64,000 nucleotides of DNA from assembly GCA_037447655.1 (NCBI GenBank), contig JBBHKE010001496.1, forward strand, positions 62,001 to 126,000, in the 5' to 3' direction. Within the stretch, counting starts at the first letter, position 1. Each line of letters starts with the position of its first letter. This document shows positions 18,664 to 29,609 of the stretch, one piece after another. The position numbers and the translations under genes are program-made. The stretch is from Zygnema cylindricum. Taxonomy: Eukaryota > Streptophyta > Zygnematophyceae > Zygnematales > Zygnemataceae. The notes beneath the pieces are model-generated. The model had not been told where the DNA came from and made no database searches. It saw only the letters and a program-made list of their open reading frames with translations.

Positions 18664-20631
18664 AGTTGTGTTGGAGACATGGTTTAGGGTTTTTTTATAA
18701 TCTCATTTTTGCATTAACAATAAACTTTGTTTGTTAATATTTTTGTTGTTAACAGAAACACAAATTTGTGTTGGAAGCATAGTTTAAGGTATTTTTTTAC
18801 TGATTTTGTTAGCCTAATAATGAACGATGTTCTTTACAAGTAATTATTGTTAGCGCAAACACAAATTTGAGTAATAAACATGGTTAAGAGTTTATTTTAA
18901 CTATCTTTGTGAGCGCGTTCCTACCTTTATTGTTGTTATCGCAAACACAAAGTTGTGTTACAAACATTGTTCGAAGTTTATTTAAATGTTTTTATGAGCG
19001 CAAACAACAAACGTTGTTTGTTATTAATATCTTTGTAAGCGCTAACCCAAAATTAAGTTAAAGACATTGTTTAGGGTTTTTTTTTAATTCTCTTTCTTTG
19101 TGTTAACAATAAACTTTGTTTGTTAATATTTTTGTTTTAAATGCTAACACAAATTTGTGTCGCAAACATAGTTTAGGGTTTTTTTTTTACTATTTTTGTT
19201 AGCGTAATAATAAACGTTGTTTGTTACAAGAATTTATTGTTAGCGCAAACACAAGTTTGAGTTATAAATATGGTTGAGAATATATTTTAAATATTTTTGT
19301 AAGCGTTAACAATATAAAGTGTTTGTTACCGCTATTGTTGGTATTGCAAACACAAAGTTGTGTTACAAACATGGTTTGGGGTTTATTTTACCTCTCTTTG
19401 TGAGCGCGAACATTAAACATTGTTTGTTATGTTTATATTTGTTAGGGCAAACCCCAAGTTGTGTTAGAAACATGGTTTAGGGTTTATTTTATTTTGTTTG
19501 TTTGCGTTAACAATAAAACTTTGTTCGATAGTATTTTAGTTGTTAACGCGAACTTAAATTTGTGTTGCAAACATAGTATATGGTTTTCTTTTATTTTTTT
19601 TGTTAGCGTAATAGTAAACGTTGTTCGATACAAAAAATTATTGTTAGCACAAACACAAATTTGAGTAATAAACATAGTTGAGAGTTTATTTTAACAATTT
19701 TTGTGAGCGCTTACAATATAAAGTGTTTGTTACCATTGCTATTGTTAAACCAAACACAAAGTTGTGTTACAAACATGGTTCGGAGTTTATTTGACCTCTA
19801 TTTGTGAGCGCGAACAATAAATGTTGTTTGTTTCAAATATCTTTGTTAGTGAAAACCTCAAGTTGTGTTAGAAACATGGTTTAGGGTTTTTTTTTAATTT
19901 ATTTGTTTGCTTTAACAATAAAATTTGTTCATTAATATTGTTGTTGTTAATGGAAACATAAATTTGTGTTGCAAACATAGTTTAGGGTTTTTTTTTACTG
20001 TTTTTGTGAGCGAAATAATGAGCGTTGTTTGTTACAATAAATTATTGTTAACGGAAACAATAATTTGTGTTGCAAACAAAGTTTAGAGTTTTTTTTTATT
20101 GTTTTTGTTTGCGTAATAATGAACATTGTTCGTTACAAAAATTTAATGTTAGCGCAAACACTAATTTGAGTGATAAACATGGATGAGAGTATATTTTAAC
20201 TATTTTTATGAGCGCTAACAATATAAAGTGTTTGTTACCACTATTGTTGTTACCACAAACATCAAAGTTGTGTCACAAACATGGTTTGGAGTTTATTTTA
20301 CCACTTTTGTGAGCGCGAAGAATAAACGTTGTTTGTTATAAATATATTTGTTAGCGCAAACACAAATTTTTGTTAGAAACATGGTTTAGGGTTTTTTTGA
20401 AATCTATTTGTTTGCGTTAACAATAAATTTTTTTCGTTTATATATTTGTTGTTAACGCAAACACAAAATTGTGTTCCAAACATAGTTTAGGGGTTTTATT
20501 TAGTGTTTTTGTTGGCGTAATAATGAACGTTGTTTGTTAGAAGAAATTATTGTTAGCCCAAACACAAATTTGAATAATAAACATGGTTGTGAGTTTAATT
20601 TAACTATTTTTGTGAGCACTAACAATATAAA
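18664..20631 (+). repeat. Higher-order satellite array, left block
   Basis: Tandem AT-rich repeats built from four diverged monomers of about 101 bp, giving a period of about 404 bp (for example GTGAGCGC at 19,400 and 19,804). Monomers share CAAACACAAATTTGTGTT, which contains a 16-base palindrome, and two carry GTTTAGGGTTT. One period (19,804 to 20,309) is longer by one monomer. Open frames here are by chance. It continues at 40,501 after the inserted element G. Confidence 0.9.
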
Positions 20632-22871
20632 TGAAGTTCTATGACCACTAGCACAGGTGGAGTTGCAACAGTAGTCGTAGATGTTGACATGATTAAAACA
20701 GAAGCTAATAGGTATCCTTTTAATCAGTTGTTTTACAGACACCACAAAGTCCAACCTTAAGATTGATTCACACAAAATTAAGCAAAGATATAGAGCACCA
20801 TATACATTCTCAATTCCAAATAGACCTAGTAAACCATAAGATATAGCATCTGGAAGTTTCCCAAAAACTACACTTACACTATCATAGTCCCAAAACTGGA
20901 TAGACAAATTTCACTAAGTGTTGTTTTGAAAAGTTAGTTTCGTGCGTTCGCGGCGTTTCGTGCATACTGACGCGATTTTAATGCGTAAGTACTAATAGGA
21001 TGTAATGTGGTGGTTCGAATGGATTTGCGCATTGGGGGAGTACATGAAGAAGGAAAATTAAAGGGACGTGAAGGATTAATTGAGTGGCGCGGATTGCGTT
21101 AAGAAATGGACGGGGGATCGCGAAGCGATCCGATGTGAAATATTCGTAATGATTGAAATTGTACGCCGGCCGTACGAAACATAATGTGACAATTGCATTA
21201 ATGAAAAAGGGACGCCGGTGGTACGGCGCATTTATTTTGGACAGGTGTACCTTATTTGCGACGAGCGACATGGGACATTTGTGGCGAAATGACATGTACC
21301 TTATATGTGACAAGCCGCATTTATTGAAATGGACGCGGTTTCCGTACAGAATGAAATTTGGATATTACGGTGTCATTTCGGCAAGTGGATTGAGTTATAT
21401 TTAAATGCGGACAACGTCCGCCGCTATTAGACAAAGGTTTTTTTTTTATGTATTATTAAGTGGTTTAGGGTTTCAACACCTTAATTAGTGTGTGTGTAGT
21501 GTCGGTCATGTAGACAAGTGTACGCTTATGATGTTTAACTCTCAAGTGCAGGCTTACGATTAAATTACTATTAGTAGTAGTTTAATACGCTTAAATATGA
21601 CTTAGTAACAGTTACGTGATTGGTTGACAGCTTATAAATCTATATATAGCTATGAGCTTTGTTAGCAAATTCATCAATGCTAGTTAGAAAAGTAGGCACC
21701 AAAGATGTAGTAATTTAGGGTTGTCGATTAGGTTAAGCTTTTAAAAGATACATTGATTATCAGATTATACTTTTGTTTATGTGTGATGCATTCTTTATTA
21801 ATATTTATATATGTTATTTTATGTTTGTTTGTCATGCATTATGCATGTATATTTTTTGTTGTTTAATGCATCTGTGTATGCACTTGTCCTAGGGTGGTCT
21901 AAGGTTTTTCTGCAGATTTGCAAACCTATTGTGTGTTAGGTCTATGTGAAATGGTCGCAAGTTTGCAGACCTATGGTGTGTTTAATTTGTGGTTTTGAGA
22001 GACCTATGGTGTGTCTGATGGGGATTTTCTGGTAATGCATCTGGGAATGCATTCACTTATTAAAAGGGCATTCATTTCAAAGGATTGTTCATTCGACTAG
22101 ATTTGCTTAGCTTTACAATTGATAGTTTGGGTCACTTCTACGCTCTATTGTAGACCAAAGAAAAATACTAAGTCCTAAACTTTATACACTTAGTGGGTGT
22201 CTACTGCTACCTGTTAAATCAGGTGTCTACACGTAGAATAGTGGTACTGTTTAGTGAAACAACAAAGTACCTAAACTGTACGTCACTGCATCGATAGTAC
22301 TTCCAAAACCCTAATTGCTACTTGTCGATAAATCAACAGTGAAACACTACTTAATAATGCGCTAAACTACAAATAACTATTCTCTAAATATTTATAGATA
22401 CAAACCGTACAATTTAGATTGCCGTTGCTTAGTCAACATTGGTCACAAAAGTCCAGCCGATTGTGGTCATGTAGTAAGAAAACTCCTCCACTCCGGCACT
22501 TTGTACTTTGGCACTTGTGGTCTTTGCTCAAATCGCGTGCGTTGACTTGGTTTGCATCAACGATTCATAATTGATCTCGTAGAAGACATTTCCTGAATGT
22601 TCAGTTCGGTCTTCATCTGTCCGATTCACCCAAACCGCTCGTTTGATGAGCGACATATGTATGTGGGCGTTGGCGCCATTTCGAAATACATGTACTGTCT
22701 TCAAGTGCCGACGCGTGTCCCTGTAGAAGTTCTGTACACTCAAATATCTTTATATTACTCTCACACTATCAAAGGTAAGTACTACTTCTGTTTTAGACAA
22801 AAAATATTCTAAGTCCCGTTGTTTTCCTCACAACCCCATCTACTGATGACAAAGCATTCAAAAACCAACAT
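20632..22871 (-). repeat. 3' LTR of G, interrupted by a solo LTR
   Basis: The LTR parts are 20,632-20,918 and 22,168-22,871 (about 990 bp without the insertion and one copy of the duplicated CTAAG). The outer end begins TGAAGTTCTATGACC and the inner end is AAAAACCAACA. It is homologous to the E LTRs (58,092-59,300). Just inside, the minus strand reads AAAGCTTTAAGGGAA, a polypurine tract. Confidence 0.85.
20919..22167. mobile_element. Solo LTR inside the G 3' LTR
   Basis: 1249 bp starting TGTTGTTTTG and ending AAAAATA, flanked by CTAAG at 20,914-20,918 and 22,168-22,172. When it is removed, the flanks join into the sequence found in the E LTR (CTAAGTCCTAAAC). It holds TATA-like motifs at 21,633-21,649 on the plus strand and no coding sequence. 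The TG start and 5-bp duplication fit an LTR left after recombination; the 3' end would be TA instead of CA. Element family unknown. Confidence 0.65.
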
Positions 22872-23184
22872 TCCCTTAAAGCTTTAGACTCACTTACTCA
22901 CTTAGCCCAATAGCATCTCTGCAAAATTGTGGCTTAGGGGCAGGAATGGCTTTGGTTAACATATCTGCCACCATCTTTTCATCAAGCAAATAACAAATTT
23001 TAATAACTCAAGCAAGCACCTTTTCTCGAACAAAATGTAGCCTGACATCCATATGTTTACTCTTAATATGGTGGCTGGGATTGGAGGTGATGGCAATGGC
23101 TGCCTAGTTTTCACACTAATTGACTTGAGATCCAATCTGCATGTACCCAAATTCCTTCAAAAGTGACTTAACCCATATGAGTTC
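22872..23184 (-). pseudogene. Copia G RNase H C-terminal tail
   Basis: The minus strand shows, with stops, the end of copia RNase H: a SKHMDVRLHFVREK-like block near 23,020-23,060 and DEKMVADMLTKA near 22,960-22,990. It ends at 23,184 where element F was inserted; the other side of the split gene starts at 29,610. Confidence 0.75.
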
Positions 23185-24222
23185 TGTTGAAATTTATAGA
23201 TTTCTAGAGTATTTTCTAGGTTTAAATATGTTTTTATAAAAGGAAAAGAAAAAGGACGGACAGCCTGCCTCCACCTCCGCTCTCTAGCCCCCATACTTGT
23301 TGTAGTCACTGAAGGTAAGAGAGAGAGGTTGATCCATGGCTGCCTTAGTTCAACAGACAGCTATTTTTAGTAGGTTACTAAAAATATACTTGACGGACCA
23401 GAGATTTGATCCCGGTACCTGCGGTTCGTCATGTTGACCAGTAACGGTCAGCTTTATCCTAATAACCTAGAACCAATGCTAAGAGCTATGGTATGTGATA
23501 GATATATATTTAGTTCGAGTGGATAAAATTCATTTAACTAGAACTGTATACGGCGTACATAGATTCAGTTATATAAAGTACGTCGTACGACGCTAGATCA
23601 AAACTTATACCACGCATTTTATTTCGACATCGGAACAAATGCCGCGCAAGTATTTATTACGGCTAAGATTGCGTTTCGCATAAAATCCAACGGCGCACAT
23701 CATCGCCGAAATCCCGGAGTGGTCACTTTGGCGTTTTGTGACGTGGCATGACCTGAGCTACGTGGAGAGATGACATTCGGTCATAGGAATTCCGAGAAAT
23801 GTACGGACGAGTGAAAAGCGGACACGCGTCCACTTAATAGCCTTGTCGTACATAGGCCGTACAAAAGGTACATCGGCAGTAGTACTTTTTGTGTACGATA
23901 CAGTAATCTGATTGGTCCGTACTTCAGTAGATAGGAGTTATTAGAGAGAAACAGGACTTAGAAAATTTTGGTAGGTAGTCACCTCTCCCTTTGAGAATTT
24001 GTACAAATTGGCATTTTTACTGCCTCATAACTTATCGGCTGGTTGGCCGTTTTCAGTGATTCTTTTTGCTACGGACTCAAGGGAGTCCACGCTGCACATG
24101 GGTGCAGTCAAATTGTCAGTTTGCCTTCTTGGGCAGAAGTGGTCGTGGCTTAAAGTGGGTTAGTTAAATACTATCTAGAGGCTTCCTGTATTCTGTAGTC
24201 CAATGGAGGACACAGAATTGCA
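23185..24222 (+). repeat. 5' LTR of F
   Basis: TGTTGAAATT to GAATTGCA, 1038 bp. The ATG at 24,203 lies inside it, 20 bases before its end. It has about a dozen GTAC cores, mostly between 23,550 and 23,930, and an antisense tRNA-like block at about 23,399-23,470. Confidence 0.92.
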
Positions 24223-25186
24223 GGTTATGGGCCCACCCTCTAGGGTGCCCACTTTCAATGGATCTGGGTTCATCTATTGGGAAGCTATGATGATGGGAGC
24301 TTTGTGTGAAAAAAGATACTGGGGTATCGTTAGTGGACAAGTGAAACGTCCACCTTCGGGAACTCCACCAGGATTTGGGGGAGTAAGGTTTTCTGCAACA
24401 ACGGCTGCCTCAGCGGAGGAGGCAGATGATGGGGACAGCAGTGTGTCTGAAAAGGAAAAAGGGAAGGAGACACCCCTCACTCCTATTGCCACAGTATCGT
24501 GAGCAGTGACTGTGAAGACCGTGGAGAACGATACTCAAATGTGGGAGGATGTAAACATGGCTGCCAAGAACTTCATTCTGAGGCACCTCACTCAAGGTTT
24601 GGCCACTCCTCATCTTCACATTTACAAGGCCGAGGAGTTGTGGGAGAGTTTAGTGGAGATTTAAAGAGCTGGAACTATTCAGGAGCTCCAGTTGGCTGAG
24701 CAAAAGCTATTGAGTTACACTTACAAAGGAGGAAAGATGTTAGATTACTGTAATGATCTTTCTTGTTTGTATATGGAAATGGAAAGTGTCCGGTGGACAG
24801 GTACAATGAAAATGAAAGTTAACACCCTCATCATGAAATTACCAGATGAGTTTGAAAACATAGTGTACCGAGTACAGGGAATGCGTGATAGTTCATGGAA
24901 ATGGAACATAGTAGTCATGATGATACTTGTGCAGGAAAACACAATGGAGATTAGGAGAGGAGGAAAGAGCATTCAAGCTCTAGCAGTAGGAGGGGACCGA
25001 TAGGGGAAGGACCCGAAGAAACCTTATAGAGGGGAAAGAGATCATTTTGGGGGACAGAGGCCCCCAAAGGGTCTTTTTCATTATTGCAAAAAGCCGGGAC
25101 ACTTTATTGCAGATTTTGTCAAGCTATCAGAGCTGAGGCTCCAAGAGAACCGTGGAGGAGGTTTTTCCGGAGGGAAGAAAAAGGCA
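24203..25186 (+). pseudogene. gag: Copia F Gag
   Basis: One frame from the ATG at 24,203 (inside the LTR), broken by TGA at 24,500, TAA at 24,662 and TAG at 25,001. Copy H reads Gly, Tyr and Trp at these places, so they are point mutations. The helical Gag region with HLTQGLATPHLHIY and KMKVNTLIMKLPDEF is clear. The zinc knuckle at about 25,079-25,120 reads HYCKKPGHFIADFV; first and last Cys are missing. It continues into the protease without a break in frame. Confidence 0.85.
24223..24237 (+). other. Primer-binding site of F (initiator tRNA-Met anticodon arm)
   Basis: GGTTATGGGCCCACC directly follows the LTR terminus CA. It is the complement of the initiator tRNA-Met anticodon arm rather than of the tRNA 3' end. 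It is also coding: the frame reads it as VMGPP in Gag. Confidence 0.78.
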
Positions 25187-26614
25187 CTTGTGGTTACAAA
25201 AGTGTCAGGAGAAACCGAGGATGAGTCATCTGAGGAGGATGGGGAGCTTCTTCTTGACGAGAGTCTGGAGGAGAAGGAGACCCCTCGGAGGCAGAAGTGT
25301 GCCCTTGGAGCAATTCGGGAAGCTCCACAGGAAGGATGGATCATCGACTCAGGTGCATCCATACATATGTGTCGTGATAAAGAACTCTTCACTAAGCTAA
25401 GAAAGATTCTTACTGTAGAGATAGAATATGGGGATGGGAGAGTGGTTACTACAGATCTAGTGGGATCAGTAGAACTGAAAGTCTTAGTGGAGGGTAAGAC
25501 TTCTATACTTACATTCTCAGATGTACTTTACATTCCTCAGCTGAGTAAAAATCTTGTCTCGACGTCTGTGTTAGATGACAAAGAGTTTGATACTTTCACC
25601 AGAAAGGGAGTCTTTACAGCTAAGTATGGGAATGAAGTTTACTTCACAGCAGATAAGGGTAGCCAAGGAATGTTTAGGCTTAACCTGAGTAATGAAAAGA
25701 AGAATGCTTATTATGTTGGTGTTCCTTAGGTGATGATTTGGCATAAGCGGTTGGGGCATGTGCATTTTGATAGGTTGAGGGTAATGAAAAAGCTTGGGGT
25801 AGTAGATGGCATTCAGTTTGAGGATAATGAAATGATTGATGATTGTAGTGGTTGTGCTCAAGGTAAGGCTCACAGACTTCCCTTTCCCAAAGCCGCCACA
25901 TATAGAGGTGAGAAAGTGTTAGATTTTGTCCACACAGATATTTGGGGACCTGCAAAAGTACCTTCGGTTGGAGGAAAGAGGTTTATGATGACAATAACTG
26001 ATGACTGGTCTAGATACTCCAGAGTCTACTTTCTGAAAAATAAGTCTGAAGCATCAACTTACTTCAAAGAATATAAAGCTTGGAGTGAGAAGTTGCATGA
26101 AACCCCCATTAAGAGGATAAGGAGTGATAATGGGGGGGAATATACCTCTAACGAGTTTGAGGAATATCTGAGAGATGAGGGAGTGCAGCACCATAAAATT
26201 GTACCATATAACCCGGAACAAAATGGGGTAGCTCAGAGGTTAAATTGAACAATAAGAGATAGTGTGCGCAATATGTTGGCAGACAAGAAAATAGGAAAGA
26301 GATTTTGGGCAGAAGCAATGAACTGTGCCAACTACATTAAGAATAGAGTCCTTACCTCAGCTGTAAAGGGAGTGACACCTTATGAGAGATGGGTTGGAAG
26401 GAAACCAGATATCTCACACCTTAAAGTATTTGGTAGCCAAGTTTACAATCTTGACACGGATAGGAAAAACTGGAAACTAGATGCTAAAGGAAAACCTGGA
26501 TACTTTGTGGGATATGATGAGGATGTTAAGGGATATAGAGTCTATGACTTAGCAAAGAAAGATATCATTCTGGTCAAACACTTAGTTGTCATAGATAAAA
26601 GGGAAGTCATTTGA
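25187..26614 (+). pseudogene. Copia F protease and integrase
   Basis: Same frame as Gag. Protease active site WIIDSGASIHMC at about 25,339-25,374. GAG-pre-integrase block IWHKRLGHVHFDRL at about 25,736, followed by the CSGCAQGKAH zinc part. Integrase core: Asp in VHTDIWGPAK, Asp in RSDNGGEYTS and Glu position replaced in the run EQNGVAQRLN (Gln for Glu). Stops: TAG 25,727-25,729 and TGA 26,246-26,248. An extra A near 26,597 shifts the frame compared with H. Confidence 0.88.
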
Positions 26615-26672
26615 CCCCTTCAAATATACTAAGAAGATAAGGATCAGATTTGATTCCGAAAGTGATGAGAAT

Positions 26673-28553
26673 TTGGTCGTTCTCGAAAGAGACATGAGTG
26701 AAACCGTGATTACAGATTCAGGGGAGATCCAAGATACAGAAGACTCACCGGAAACCTCACATACTCCTATGGACTTCGAGGAGATAGAAGAAGCGGGACA
26801 AGAACAGGTTTTCATGGACAGGGGAGACGATGAGACAGTGAGAAGAAATCCAAGACTTCCATCCATTCTAGCTTCGGAGTTTGAGGGAGGAAGGAGGAGC
26901 AGCAAAAGGATACAGGAAAAACAAGCTGCCCATAAGGTAACTAAGCTATCTCACCGGAATGAGCCTCAGTCTTACTTAGAGGCAGTGAATAGTCTAGAGA
27001 AAGAAAGATGGATTAGAGCCATAAAAGATGAGATGGCTTCTATCATGGAAGCAAACACTTGGGAACTAGCGGATTGTCCTCCAGACACAAAACCTATTGA
27101 ATGTAAATGGGTATTTAAACTAAAACTGAACCCAGATAATACAATTGAGAGGTATAAGGCTCGATTGGTAGCAAAGGGGTTCACCCAAAAAGAGGGGATT
27201 GACTATGAGGAGACCTTTGCTCCAGTTGTTCGGTTCCCATCAGTAAGGATTCTCCTCAGTCTGGCCGCAGCGGAAGACATGGAAATACACCAGATGGACA
27301 TTAAGACTGCTTTTCTTAATGGTGAGTTAGAGGAAAAAAATTTTATGAGGCAACCCGAGGGGTTTGTGGAAGAGGGAGAAGAAAGCAAAGTCTGCAGGCT
27401 CATAAATTCCTTATATGGACTGAAACAGGCTCCCCGACAGTGGTATAAGAAACTAGATGAGTTTCTCACCAATCTGGGATACATCTGGATCAGCTCTGAC
27501 CATTCTATCTATATGTTTGAAGATGAGAATGGTGTCATTTTTATTGCAATTTATGTGGATGATCTGCTTGTGTTAAGTAAGTCTTTGGAGAATATCAATA
27601 GGCTAAAGAAAGATCTTAGGGGCAGATTTGATATGAAGGATTTAGGGAAGGCAAAATATATTTTGGGGATCCAAATGGAGAGAGATAGGGGGAAGAAGAT
27701 TATCAGACTTACTCAGAAAGAAGCAATAGGTAATATGCATGAGAAATTCCAGATGGAAAATGCTAACAGTTGTACCACTCCCATGGACTTGAAAAAAGTA
27801 AGTGATGGGAGTGTAGAAGGAGGAGTGATGATCTTAGACGATCAGATGAGTCCAAAGGAGAGAGAGTTCATGAAGTCTATCCCTTATAGACAGGTCGTAG
27901 GAAGCTTAATCTATTTTATGAACTGTACCAGGCCGGACATAGCGCCAACAGTTGGAGTACTCAGTAGGAGTCTTAATGATCCTAGGAAGAGAGACTGGGA
28001 GGCAGCCAAGAGAGTCATGAGATATCTGGTTGGAACCAGAGAATTATGGTTGCATTTGGGAGGGGAGCACATTGATATCACCACTTCGAGTGACGCCAGT
28101 TATGGGGATGCACCTATGAGAAGATGCACTTCTGGATATGTTTTGTATGTGGGGGAAGGTGCTTGCTGTTGGAGCAGTAAGCAACAAAAGGTGGTTGCTC
28201 AGTCTACTATGGAGGCTGAGTATATGGCGTCTTGTTCTGCTGTAAAAGAACTAATGTGGGTGAAATCATTGTTACAAGAACTGGGATTTATGAAGGAGGG
28301 AGTGCATGAAATCTTTTGCGATAACCAAGCTGCAATTGCAATTGCAGCCAATCCAAAATACCATTTCAAAGCAAAACATATGGACATAAGATTAAGCTTC
28401 GTAAGAGAAAAAGTTGAAAATAAAATTTTGAATCTTGTGTATAGACCTGATGAAGAAATGGTGGCTGACATGATGACCAAACCTGTGCCCTCTCCTAAAC
28501 TAAAATATTGTCGGGAAAAATGCGGGTTGAAAGAAAAATTAAAATTAGACTAG
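26673..28553 (+). CDS. pol: Copia F reverse transcriptase and RNase H, open
   Basis: 626 codons without a stop, the longest open frame in the window. Residues 1-110 are the acidic linker after integrase. RT begins at about 115 (WIRAIKDEM), with [44 protein letters not shown] and the catalytic YVDDLLVLS at about residue 293. RNase H follows with SDASYGDAPMRRCTSGYV and STMEAEYMASC, then DNQAAIAIA and the tail DEEMVADMMTK. The ATG at 26,673 is internal to a former Gag-Pol and not a true start. The protein could fold, but nothing upstream would express it in phase. Confidence 0.9.
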   Translation: MVVLERDMSETVITDSGEIQDTEDSPETSHTPMDFEEIEEAGQEQVFMDRGDDETVRRNPRLPSILASEFEGGRRSSKRIQEKQAAHKVTKLSHRNEPQSYLEAVNSLEKERWIRAIKDEMASIMEANTWELADCPPDTKPIECKWVFKLKLNPDNTIERYKARLVAKGFTQKEGIDYEETFAPVVRFPSVRILLSLAAAEDMEIHQMDIKTAFLNGELEEKNFMRQPEGFVEEGEESKVCRLINSLYGLKQAPRQWYKKLDEFLTNLGYIWISSDHSIYMFEDENGVIFIAIYVDDLLVLSKSLENINRLKKDLRGRFDMKDLGKAKYILGIQMERDRGKKIIRLTQKEAIGNMHEKFQMENANSCTTPMDLKKVSDGSVEGGVMILDDQMSPKEREFMKSIPYRQVVGSLIYFMNCTRPDIAPTVGVLSRSLNDPRKRDWEAAKRVMRYLVGTRELWLHLGGEHIDITTSSDASYGDAPMRRCTSGYVLYVGEGACCWSSKQQKVVAQSTMEAEYMASCSAVKELMWVKSLLQELGFMKEGVHEIFCDNQAAIAIAANPKYHFKAKHMDIRLSFVREKVENKILNLVYRPDEEMVADMMTKPVPSPKLKYCREKCGLKEKLKLD

Positions 28554-28566
28554 AAAATAAGGGGAG

Positions 28567-29604
28567 TGTTGAAATATATAGATTTCTAGAGTATTTTCTA
28601 GGTTTAAATATGTTTTTATAAAAGGAAAAAGGGAAAGGACGGACAGCCTGCCTCCACCTCCGCTCTCTAGCTTCATACTTGTTGTAGTGATTGAAGGTAA
28701 GAGAGAGAGGTTGATCCATGGCTGCCTTAGTCCAACAAACAGCTATTTTTAGTATGTTACTAAAAATATACTTGACGGACCAAAGATTTGATCCCGGTAC
28801 CTGCGGTTCGTCATGTTGACCGGTAACGGTCAGCTTTATCCTAATAGACTAGGACGAATGCTAAGGGCTATGGTATGTGATAGATATATATTTAGTTCGA
28901 GTGGATAAAATTCATTTAACTAGAACTGTATACGGCGTACATATATTCAGTTTTATAAAGTACGTCGTACGACGTTAATTCAAAACAGATACCACGCATT
29001 TTATTTCAACATCGGAACAAATGCCGCGCAAGTATTTATTACGGCTAAGATTGCGTTTCGCATAAAATCCAACGGCGCACATCATCGCCGAAATCCCGGA
29101 GTGGTCACTTTGGCGTTTTGTGACGTGGCATGATCTGGAGACACGTGGAGAGATGACATTCGATCATAGGAATTCCGAGGAACGTACGGACGAGTGAAAA
29201 GCGGACACGTGTACACTTAATAGCCTTGTCGTACATAGGCCGTACAAAAGGTACATCGGCTGTAGTACTTTTGTGTACGATACTGTAATCTGATTGATCC
29301 GTACTTCAGTAGATAGGAGTTGTTAGAGAGAATCAGGACTTAGAAAATTTTGGTAGGTAGTCACCTCTCCCTTTGAGAGTTTGTACAAATTGACATTTTT
29401 ACTGCCTCATAACTTATCGGCTGGTTGGCCGTTTTCAGCGATTCTTTTTGCTACGGACTCAGGGGAGTCCAGGTTGCACAGGGGTGCAGTCAAATTGTCA
29501 GTTTGCCTTCTTGGGAAAAAGTGGTCGTGGCTTAAAGTGGGTGAGTTAAATACTATCTAGAGGCTTCCTGTATTCTGTAGTCCAATGGAGGACACAGAAT
29601 TGCA
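28567..29604 (+). repeat. 3' LTR of F
   Basis: 1038 bp, preceded by the purine tract AAAATAAGGGGAG and starting TGTTGAAAT. It ends in GAATTGCA, then AGTTC of the target. It includes the gag ATG and first codons, which proves that these lie within the LTR. Confidence 0.92.
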
Positions 29605-29609
29605 AGTTC

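Larger units (their letters stand above)
23185..29604 (+). mobile_element. Copia element F, complete with LTRs and target duplication
   Basis: 6420 bp, LTRs 23,185-24,222 and 28,567-29,604 (both 1038 bp), flanked by AGTTC at 23,180-23,184 and 29,605-29,609. The internal region is a single Gag-Pol frame from 24,203 to 26,614 with five stops, then a frame change and an intact 626-codon stretch. LTR copies differ at several dozen sites by eye (roughly 4-5 percent), so it is an old insertion. It sits inside the RNase H of copia G. Confidence 0.93.

Noticed and set aside
19461-19675. Open frames of 60-96 codons in the satellite blocks (also 42,067-42,273, 46,376-46,558, 48,091-48,288, 49,323-49,613)
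   Set aside because: Low-complexity chance frames, not kept between repeat units and lacking any domain.
18664-20631. Regular repeats that might be taken for a CRISPR array or telomere
   Set aside because: Monomers of about 101 bp without unique spacers in a eukaryotic context; TTTAGGG occurs singly within monomers, not as head-to-tail telomere repeats.
20978-21404. Open frames of 83 and 111 codons inside the solo LTR
   Set aside because: Antisense overlap, no start context or domain; more likely chance frames in LTR DNA.
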